From Streptococcus oralis (GTDB lineage Bacteria > Bacillota > Bacilli > Lactobacillales > Streptococcaceae), in the NCBI RefSeq assembly GCF_001075875.1, contig NZ_JUOS01000130.1:1-45826 (forward strand): DNA of 45,826 bases, in the 5' to 3' direction. Under the pieces are notes generated by a model, which was given only the letters and a program-made list of their open reading frames with translations, ran no database searches and was not told the DNA's origin. Within the stretch, counting starts at the first letter, position 1, and every line of letters begins with the position of its first letter. Both the position numbers and the translations under genes were made by a program. This document shows positions 40,044 to 45,826 of the stretch, one piece after another.

Positions 40044-40955
40044 ATGTCAAAAGCTTTAAAAGGAACTCTTTATACAGTCATTGCAGGTATTGCTTGGGGC
40101 TTGTCGGGAACCAGTGGTCAGTACCTGATGGTTCACGGGATTTCAGCTCTCGTTCTGACCAATATCCGTTTGATAATCGCTGGATTACTCCTGATTCTTC
40201 TTGCCTATACTAAATCAAGGGATAAATTTATGGCTTTTCTGAAGGATAAATCAAGTCTGTTTTCTCTCTTGTTATTTTCTTTATTTGGTCTTTTTCTAAA
40301 TCAATTAGCTTATCTTTCAGCTATTCAGGAGACAAATGCTGGGACAGCGACAGTTCTCCAGTATGTCTGTCCAGTTGGAATCCTTGCTTACACTTGTATC
40401 AAGGATAAGGTGGCTCCGACGCTTTCAGAAATCATCTCTATGTTTTTAGCTATAGGTGGGACCTTTCTCATTGCAACCCATGGGCAATTGGATCAACTCT
40501 CGATGACTCCAGCTGGTCTATTTTGGGGTTTGTTCTCGGCCTTAACCTATGCTCTTTATATCATTTTACCCATAAAATTGATTCAAAAATGGGGGAGCAT
40601 GTTGGTTATTGGTGTTGGAATGACCATCTCAGGTATACTAGCAATACCTTTTACTGGGATTATCGGTGCTAGTGTCCCCTTAGCTTTTGATATCTTTCTT
40701 GCATTTGCAGGAATCATCCTTATCGGAACGGTCTTTGCCTATACAGCCTTTCTTAAGGGAGCTAGTATGATTGGCCCAGTCAAGTCTAGCCTCTTGGCCT
40801 CTATTGAGCCTATTTCAGCAGTTTTTTTCGCCTTCATGATTATGGGAGATATTTTCTATCCTATAGACTTTATTGGAATGGCTATGATTTTATTAGCTGT
40901 AACCATTATTTCATTAAAGGATTTAATGCTAGAAAAGAAACACCAATCAGTGTAA
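40044..40955 (+). CDS. EamA/DMT-family exporter
   Basis: The 303-residue membrane protein has ten predicted helices in two EamA repeats: first GTLYTVIAGIAWGLSGTSGQ with AIQETNAGTATVLQYVCPVG, second PAGLFWGLFSALTYALYIIL with PVKSSLLASIEPISAVFFAF. Members export amino acids, purines or other metabolites. AGGGAGG precedes the ATG and it is the last gene of the cppA operon, ending at a good terminator. The substrate cannot be told. Confidence 0.85.
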   Translation: MSKALKGTLYTVIAGIAWGLSGTSGQYLMVHGISALVLTNIRLIIAGLLLILLAYTKSRDKFMAFLKDKSSLFSLLLFSLFGLFLNQLAYLSAIQETNAGTATVLQYVCPVGILAYTCIKDKVAPTLSEIISMFLAIGGTFLIATHGQLDQLSMTPAGLFWGLFSALTYALYIILPIKLIQKWGSMLVIGVGMTISGILAIPFTGIIGASVPLAFDIFLAFAGIILIGTVFAYTAFLKGASMIGPVKSSLLASIEPISAVFFAFMIMGDIFYPIDFIGMAMILLAVTIISLKDLMLEKKHQSV

Positions 40956-40963
40956 TTTACTAG

Positions 40964-40993
40964 AACAGTCTTTTTACAAGGACTGTTTTTTTG
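40964..40993 (+). terminator. Terminator of the cppA-hydrolase-exporter operon
   Basis: AACAGTC (40964-40970) pairs with GACTGTT (40981-40987), then seven T. Confidence 0.85.
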
Positions 40994-41046
40994 TGTTTAC
41001 ATCCATCTAAGTCTTTAAGATCCTTAAAATGGTTTGATATTTTTTC

Positions 41047-41743
41047 GTGACTGTTTTAATGTTCGGAGAGTTTATCATTCGTTCTGCCCAACAATTTATG
41101 GCAAGTTTATCACCTTCAATTCTTACTAACTTTGCTGAAACTAGGACAAATGTAGCTAGTGATGGGGCGGCCTATTCTAGTAATTTTACTTTTCAATTGA
41201 TGATGTTAGGAATTACTTTCCTTTATCTCTTGATTCGAAATTATGATTTTAAACAAGACCTATACGCTGGAGCTGGTCTGTTTTAATTTGGGTACCCCTT
41301 ATCTTTGCTGTAGTTGGGATATTTGGTGATATTGTAACAACCATTAGTGGTGAGTACAATGATTTAAACCTCAGTTGATCCCTTTTATTGATCCCATGGA
41401 AATCATTCGAAAATTTATGGTTTTGACGCCAATGGCCATTGGTTATGCTCTTCTAAATGGTTTTTATGAAGAATTTTTCTTCTTGGGATTGCTGACTTCA
41501 GTAAAAGAAAAGCATCAGTGGCTGGTTCTAGTATATTCTGTAATTATACGAATTTCTTTCCATACCTATCAATGCTTACTCTGGGCCTTGGATATTGGGT
41601 TTGTTTATGGTCTCTTTTATTATTTCTTGTACAAGTGTGTGGTCAAGAATTTACTTCCATTCTTTATCATGCATGCTCTTGCAGATATGTTTGCTTCAAG
41701 TCTCTTGTATCTCTTGTATCTCTTGATTGCTTGGGGAAATTAG
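41047..41743 (+). pseudogene. Decayed CPBP intramembrane protease gene
   Basis: Three reading frames carry pieces of one CPBP (CAAX protease and bacteriocin-processing) protein. Piece one runs to the stop near 41286 (FQLMMLGITFLYLLIRNYDF). Piece two continues in another frame at about 41289-41370 (WVPLIFAVVGIFGDIVTTIS). Piece three follows in the remaining frame from about 41372 to 41743 (NGFYEEFFFLGLLTSV, RISFHTYQ, FFIMHALADM). At least two frameshifts and a missing start make it non-functional. The EE pair and both His motifs survive, but the Arg of the EExxxR motif is Gly. Related intact genes act in bacteriocin immunity or protein processing. Confidence 0.8.
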
Positions 41744-41822
41744 GAATTTAGGACAGGAAATTGAGAAACCTAATTTTTTGACAACAGCCCAATGGGGCAC
41801 GGCACTGTCAAAGTCTTCTTTT

Positions 41823-41859
41823 TAATAAAAATTGAGGTCGGGATTTTGGTCCCGACCTC
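41823..41859 (-). terminator. Terminator of uraA
   Basis: GAGGTCGGGA (41834-41843) and TCCCGACCTC (41850-41859) form a perfect 10-bp stem; on the minus strand it is followed by AATTTTTATT. Confidence 0.85.
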
Positions 41860-41877
41860 TTGTTGATTCTATATGGA

Positions 41878-43161
41878 TTAGTCTTTGTTTTCGTATGGCA
41901 AGATCAAGTTTAGGATGATACCTGTCATAGCTGATAGGGCAGTACCTGAAAGGGTAACTGGACCAAGTTTAAGGATTGCTCCACCAAGTCCAAGTACCAA
42001 CATAGCACTAGCGATGATAAGGTTACGCATTTGACCGAAGTCAACACGTTCTTTGATCAAGACTTTCAAACCGTTACTTGCGATAACCCCGTAAAGAAGG
42101 ATAGACATACCACCAAGTACAGCGTTTGGAATTGTTGAAATCAAAGCAGTAAATTTACCAAGGAAGCTAAGGGCAATCGCAATAAAGGCAGCATTACGGA
42201 TAACTGAGACAGAAGCGATACGAGTCATACCGATAACCCCTGTATTTTCTCCGTAAGTTGTATTGGCTGGTCCACCAAGGAAGGCAGAAACAGAAGTTGC
42301 GATACCATCACCAAGAAGAGTACGGTGAAGACCTGGTTCTTTCAAGAATTGGCGTCCACAGATTTGACCTAGAACAGTGTGGTCTCCGATATGTTCTGAA
42401 ATGGTTACGATTGCGATTGGTAAGATGGCAATCGTTTCAGGGCCGAAGTAAAGGTCGTATTGTTTGAAGGCACCACCTGTATTGAACGGTAGGTAGAAAC
42501 CAGGGATTTCAAACCAGTTTGCTTCAAGAACAGGAGTGAAGTCAACCAATCCAAGTGCTAGGGCAAAGAGGTAACCACCGATAATGGCAAATAGGAATGG
42601 GATGATTCGTAGGAAGCCTTTTCCTTTTGTATTGATAAAGGCAGCAATCAAGAAAGTAACAACTGCTACAAGAGCGTTTTTCCAATTTCCGTCCGCTACA
42701 AGACCAGCGTTGGTAACAGCTGAACTAGCAAGTCCAAGACCGATAACGATGATCATAGGACCGATAATGATTGGAGGTAAGAGTTTGTCGATCCACTTTG
42801 TACCTGCAAAGCGAACACTTGCAGCAACAAGGACATAGACAAAACCTGTAAGAATAACCCCAGTTTGAGCGGCAGATACATCGCCCCCCATTTCTTTCAT
42901 AGCAAGTGACATAGCTGTGATAAAGGCAAAAGAAGAACCCAAATAAACTGGAACTTTAAAGCCAGTACAAACCATGTAAATGAGTGTTCCTACACCTGAT
43001 GCAAAAAGGGCAACAGATACAGGCATTCCCAAGATTAAAGGTACCAAGATAGTAGCACCAAACATGGCGAATACGTGCTGGAAGCTAAGAAGAATTCCCT
43101 TTCCAGCTGAAGGACGTTGGTCAACGTCTAAAAGCAAATCAACAGTTGATTCCTGTTTCAT
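41878..43161 (-). CDS. uraA: Uracil-xanthine permease, uracil transporter (NCS2)
   Basis: The 427-residue protein has the NCS2 plan of about 14 helices, with SFQHVFAMFGATILVPLILG, TISEHIGDHTVLGQICG (conserved Glu and the following substrate loop) and GGPANTTYGENTGVIGMTRI, all typical of UraA. It imports uracil with protons. Translation is set at the ATG at 43161 (MKQESTVDLLLDV, after AGTGAGG). An in-frame ATG 36 bases upstream lies in the terminator hairpin of the leader. The leader contains a PyrR site and attenuator, so expression should fall when UMP or UTP is plentiful, which fits a uracil rather than a xanthine carrier. Confidence 0.9.
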   Translation of the reverse strand: MKQESTVDLLLDVDQRPSAGKGILLSFQHVFAMFGATILVPLILGMPVSVALFASGVGTLIYMVCTGFKVPVYLGSSFAFITAMSLAMKEMGGDVSAAQTGVILTGFVYVLVAASVRFAGTKWIDKLLPPIIIGPMIIVIGLGLASSAVTNAGLVADGNWKNALVAVVTFLIAAFINTKGKGFLRIIPFLFAIIGGYLFALALGLVDFTPVLEANWFEIPGFYLPFNTGGAFKQYDLYFGPETIAILPIAIVTISEHIGDHTVLGQICGRQFLKEPGLHRTLLGDGIATSVSAFLGGPANTTYGENTGVIGMTRIASVSVIRNAAFIAIALSFLGKFTALISTIPNAVLGGMSILLYGVIASNGLKVLIKERVDFGQMRNLIIASAMLVLGLGGAILKLGPVTLSGTALSAMTGIILNLILPYENKD

Positions 43162-43183
43162 ATTAACCTCACTTTTGGGCATC

Positions 43184-43307
43184 AAAAAAGAGCCCATTAT
43201 TTTATAGCAATAGGCTCCCAGAGTAAGACCTCTCTAAAACAAGATTCCTTCATCAAGTTTTAAAGAGTTTTATATAGATCTGCGCCTTCGTCACCTCACG
43301 GGATGAC
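43184..43307 (-). promoter_or_regulatory. PyrR-binding attenuator in the uraA leader
   Basis: On the minus strand GTCA (43307-43304) and TGAC (43293-43290) close the loop TCCCGTGAGG, matching the PyrR recognition sequence (UCC-N-G-N-GAGG). Further downstream GAGCCTATT (43217-43209) and AATGGGCTC (43198-43190) form a 9-bp terminator stem with six U. UMP-bound PyrR should favour this terminator. Confidence 0.85.
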
Positions 43308-43329
43308 ATTAAAAACCTTTGCTTAGGAT

Positions 43330-43358
43330 AGTATAGCAGAAAAAAATGATTTTGTAAA
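43330..43358 (-). promoter_or_regulatory. Promoter of uraA, inside the first tandem repeat unit
   Basis: On the minus strand TTTACA (43358-43353) and TATACT (43335-43330) are 17 bases apart. The -35 lies in the loop of a hairpin followed by T-residues, which looks like the rsmG terminator. Confidence 0.7.
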
Positions 43359-43446
43359 TCATTTTTTCCCGAGCCTTGAAATGAGAAAGCGAGGTGTGAT
43401 TTTGTAAATCATTTTTTCCCGAGGCTTGAAATGAGAAAGCGAGGTG
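43347..43446. repeat. Tandem duplication of 50 bp
   Basis: Units 43347-43396 and 43397-43446 differ at only one base (GAGC versus GAGG). Each contains the palindrome TGATTT-TGT-AAATCA and an A/G-rich tail. The short partial copy TGAGTTTGCAG follows. Confidence 0.95.
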
Positions 43447-43471
43447 TGAGTTTGCAGATTTTTTAATCTTT

Positions 43472-44185
43472 CTAAAGCGGACGTTTGTTAGGCATCCCAG
43501 CTTTACGTGGATATTTGTTTGGAGTTTCCTTTTTCTTCTCAACAATAGTAATGTAGCGAGGGTCTCCGTTAGGAAGAGTGTAACTGAGATTTTCTTCAAC
43601 CTTACTAAAGAGAAGATTGAGGGCATTTTTAGCTTCAGTTAATTCCTCAGGTGCATTGCTAGCCTTGAGTGCAAGCAATTTTCCACCAACTTTTAAGTAG
43701 GGAATAGTCAACTCGGATAAGACCTGCATACGGGCAACAGCACGAGCTGTAACAATATCAAACTGAGCACGGAAGTTCTTATCTTGGGCGAAGTCTTCGG
43801 CACGTCCATGATAGAAGTGAACATTTTCTAAACCTAGTTCTTGGGCTAATAGATTCAGAAAGTTGATTCGTTTATTGAGAGAGTCAATAATGGTTACATC
43901 TAGATGAGGATAGAGGATCTTCATAGGAAGGCTAGGAAATCCTGCTCCAGCACCGATATCTAAGAGTTTAATAGGCTGGTTTTCAATCAATCCCTGTGTA
44001 ATAGGAGCGATGGAATCATAGAAGTGTTTGAGATAGACTTCTTCTTTTTCTGTAATAGCAGTCAGGTTGATTTTTTCATTCCATTCAACCAAGAGTTCAA
44101 AATAACGCTCAAATTGAAATTTTTGCTGGTCAGAAAGATGAATCTTGTGTTCAGCTAGCAAGTTATAAAATGTTTCTGGTTTCAT
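43472..44185 (-). CDS. rsmG: 16S rRNA (guanine-527-N7)-methyltransferase RsmG
   Basis: RsmG (GidB) methylates G527 of 16S rRNA. The 237-residue protein has the family start [10 protein letters not shown], motif [18 protein letters not shown], then [20 protein letters not shown] and [14 protein letters not shown]. Start is set at the ATG at 44185 (MKPETF), which has AAGGA upstream; eight further in-frame residues upstream lack a ribosome site. Its end reads KRPL after a Lys-rich tail and the tandem repeat region follows. Loss of this gene is known to give low-level streptomycin resistance; here it is intact. Confidence 0.92.
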   Translation of the reverse strand: MKPETFYNLLAEHKIHLSDQQKFQFERYFELLVEWNEKINLTAITEKEEVYLKHFYDSIAPITQGLIENQPIKLLDIGAGAGFPSLPMKILYPHLDVTIIDSLNKRINFLNLLAQELGLENVHFYHGRAEDFAQDKNFRAQFDIVTARAVARMQVLSELTIPYLKVGGKLLALKASNAPEELTEAKNALNLLFSKVEENLSYTLPNGDPRYITIVEKKKETPNKYPRKAGMPNKRPL

Positions 44186-44276
44186 AGTAGTTTCCTTCTT
44201 AAGTATCATCTTATTTTACCACAAAAAGATGGAAATTTGATATACTAGTATTAATCTAAAAGCAGAAAGGAATTAT

Positions 44277-44840
44277 ATGATGACTTGGATTATTCTTGGA
44301 GTTCTTGCTCTTATTGTTATTTTCGTAATTGTTAGTTATAACGGTTTAGTTAAAAATCGTATGCAAACTAAGGAGGCATGGAGTCAGATTGATGTTCAGT
44401 TGAAACGTCGTAACGATCTCTTGCCAAACTTGATTGAGACCGTGAAGGGATATGCAAAGTATGAAGGTTCAACGCTTGAAAAAGTTGCAGAACTTCGTAA
44501 TCAAGTAGCCGCAGCAACTTCACCAGCAGAAGCTATGAAGGCTAGTGATGCTCTTACACGCCAGGTTTCAGGTATTTTTGCCGTTGCAGAAAATTATCCA
44601 GACCTAAAAGCGAGTGGCAACTTTGCACAATTGCAAGAAGAGCTGACCAATACTGAAAATAAAATTTCTTACTCTCGCCAACTCTACAATAGTGTTGTTA
44701 GCAACTATAATGTTAAATTGGAGACTTTCCCAAGTAATCTAATTGCAGGACTTTTTGGTTTTAAAGTCGCTGATTTTCTTCAAACTCCTGAAGAGGAAAA
44801 GGCAGTACCTAAAGTCGATTTTAGTGGTTTAGGTGACTAG
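44277..44840 (+). CDS. lemA: LemA family protein
   Basis: The 187-residue protein has one N-terminal membrane helix (about 3-23, [18 protein letters not shown]) and a long helical bundle with [20 protein letters not shown] and [17 protein letters not shown], the LemA hallmark. Its role is not settled. It is regularly found beside htpX, and here the two are separated by one base, so they act together, probably in membrane-protein quality control. Two ATG codons are adjacent at 44277 and 44280 behind AGAAAGGAA. A TGA-TATACT promoter lies just upstream near 44240. Confidence 0.88.
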   Translation: MMTWIILGVLALIVIFVIVSYNGLVKNRMQTKEAWSQIDVQLKRRNDLLPNLIETVKGYAKYEGSTLEKVAELRNQVAAATSPAEAMKASDALTRQVSGIFAVAENYPDLKASGNFAQLQEELTNTENKISYSRQLYNSVVSNYNVKLETFPSNLIAGLFGFKVADFLQTPEEEKAVPKVDFSGLGD

Positions 44841-44841
44841 G

Positions 44842-45741
44842 ATGTTGTATGATCAAATCGCGAGTAATAAGCGAAGAACTTGGATTTTACTACTAGTATT
44901 CTTTTTACTTTTGGCTTTGGTTGGATATGCAGTTGGTTACCTCTTTATGCGGTCTGGTCTTGGTGGTTTAGTTGTCGCTCTGATTATCGGCTTTATCTAT
45001 GCCTTGTCCATGATTTTTCAATCGACAGAGATAGTCATGAGTATGAATGGTGCGCGTGAGGTGAACGAGCAGACCGCACCAACTCTTTATCATGTTGTGG
45101 AAGATATGGCTATGGTGGCGCAAATTCCTATGCCACGTGTCTTCATCATCGATGATGCCAGCTTAAATGCCTTTGCTACGGGTTCAAATCCCCAAAATGC
45201 AGCTGTAGCAGCAACTTCAGGACTCTTAGCGGTTATGAATCGTGAAGAGTTAGAAGCGGTTATAGGTCATGAAGTCAGTCACATTCGTAACTATGATATT
45301 CGTATTTCTACTATCGCGGTTGCCCTTGCCAGTGCCATTACGCTTTTATCAAGTATGGCTGGACGCATGATGTGGTGGGGTGGTGCAGGCCGTGGTCGTA
45401 GAAGTGATGACCGTGATAGTGGTGGACTTGAAATTATTATGCTAGTTGTTTCTCTCCTAGCAATTGTTTTGGCTCCCCTAGCAGCAACTTTGGTACAACT
45501 AGCCATCTCTCGTCAACGAGAATTTTTAGCAGATGCTTCAAGTGTGGAGTTGACTCGTAATCCTCAAGGGATGATTAATGCTCTGCGTAAGTTGGACAAT
45601 AGTAAACCCATGAGCCGTCATGTAGATGATGCTAGCAGTGCACTTTTCATCAACGATCCTCAAAAACGAGGTGGGTTACAAAAACTCTTTTATACCCATC
45701 CGCCAATCTCAGACCGAATTGAACGTTTGCAACATATGTAG
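44842..45741 (+). CDS. htpX: HtpX membrane metalloprotease
   Basis: The 299-residue zinc protease has four membrane helices and the catalytic motif HEVSH (H143, E144, H147) in [14 protein letters not shown]. The third ligand Glu lies in [16 protein letters not shown] and a typical end is [15 protein letters not shown]. HtpX degrades damaged membrane proteins. The ATG at 44842 is preferred; a GTG three codons upstream lies in the end of lemA. Translation is probably coupled to lemA, whose stop is one base before the ATG. A hairpin repeat follows. Confidence 0.92.
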   Translation: MLYDQIASNKRRTWILLLVFFLLLALVGYAVGYLFMRSGLGGLVVALIIGFIYALSMIFQSTEIVMSMNGAREVNEQTAPTLYHVVEDMAMVAQIPMPRVFIIDDASLNAFATGSNPQNAAVAATSGLLAVMNREELEAVIGHEVSHIRNYDIRISTIAVALASAITLLSSMAGRMMWWGGAGRGRRSDDRDSGGLEIIMLVVSLLAIVLAPLAATLVQLAISRQREFLADASSVELTRNPQGMINALRKLDNSKPMSRHVDDASSALFINDPQKRGGLQKLFYTHPPISDRIERLQHM

Positions 45742-45750
45742 AAAGAGAGA

Positions 45751-45826
45751 GTGGGACAGAAATCGTTAATTCGTTAGAATTCGATTTCGTCGTCCCACCT
45801 CCGCACAGTTGAGTAGGGCTGTAAAA
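45751..45826. repeat. Intergenic repeat beginning with a GTGGGAC hairpin, truncated by the window
   Basis: GTGGGAC (45751-45757) pairs with GTCCCAC (45792-45798), supported by an inner GAAATCG/CGATTTC pair, giving a long stem-loop. The flanking text continues to the window end. Similar GTGGGACAGAAATCG sequences recur between genes of mitis-group streptococci, so this is probably a copy of that repeat and may also terminate htpX. Confidence 0.6.

Noticed and set aside
43309..43626. 105-codon minus-strand ORF with repeated SHLAFSFQA-like blocks
   Set aside because: The repeats are translations of the 50-bp tandem duplication and the rest shadows rsmG in another frame.
1..45826. tRNA/rRNA genes, CRISPR arrays, IS elements, antibiotic-resistance genes
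   Set aside because: None could be recognised on either strand by reading; only the BOX element, the GTGGGAC repeat and the ICE represent mobile or repeated DNA.

Overview
The window comes from a mitis-group Streptococcus (S. mitis/S. oralis/S. pneumoniae-like). Three things support this. There are choline-binding proteins at the left edge and at 25.5-27.1 kb, a BOX-type interspersed element at 30.1 kb, and a run of core genes (mnmL-mnmM, ptsG, cppA, uraA, rsmG, lemA, htpX) with the protein sequences expected for that group. All calls were made by reading the sequence; no database search was run.

Left flank (1-2.4 kb): the tail of a choline-binding protein, two terminators, a 105-residue remnant of a restriction-modification helicase-methylase, an AT-rich membrane protein of unknown function and a small unknown protein. 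Whether these are chromosomal or cargo of the neighbouring element is unresolved.

Integrative and conjugative element (about 2.4-23.9 kb): ImmA protease and ImmR repressor genes face a consensus promoter that carries two operator palindromes. That promoter reads into about 670 bases of apparently structured, gene-free leader ending in an intrinsic terminator and a 12-codon leader ORF. The transfer operon follows: an SspB-like LPXTG adhesin, two small conserved proteins, an FtsK-type coupling protein, an oriT/single-strand-origin-like region, a MobT relaxase with an N-terminal HTH, small accessory genes including ArdA, then TcpC, TcpD, TcpE, a VirB4-type ATPase, a VirB6-like channel, a CwlT-like hydrolase and a second LPXTG protein. 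The order matches ICEBs1 (ydcP-conQ-nicK-...-conB-conC-conD-conE-conG-cwlT) and, loosely, Tn916. The right end carries a paired DUF4160-like unit, a DUF771 protein (excisionase candidate) and a tyrosine integrase. All core transfer functions look intact.

Right flank (24-45.8 kb): ordinary chromosome. It has a DUF6287 protein, a small membrane protein, a choline-binding amidase, a dicarboxylate/amino-acid symporter followed by a RimK-like ATP-grasp ligase, a BOX element, a YihY protein, a CPA1 antiporter, the tRNA-modification pair mnmM/mnmL, the glucose PTS gene ptsG behind a CcpA-type palindrome, an EEP hydrolase, cppA, a serine hydrolase, an EamA exporter and a decayed CPBP protease. The uracil permease gene sits behind a PyrR attenuator, followed by rsmG, lemA and htpX.

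The most unusual parts are the long leader RNA of the transfer operon with its competing repeats, terminator and leader peptide; the oriT/sso region; the paralogous DUF4160-like pair; and a 50-bp tandem duplication that places the uraA promoter inside the rsmG terminator hairpin.
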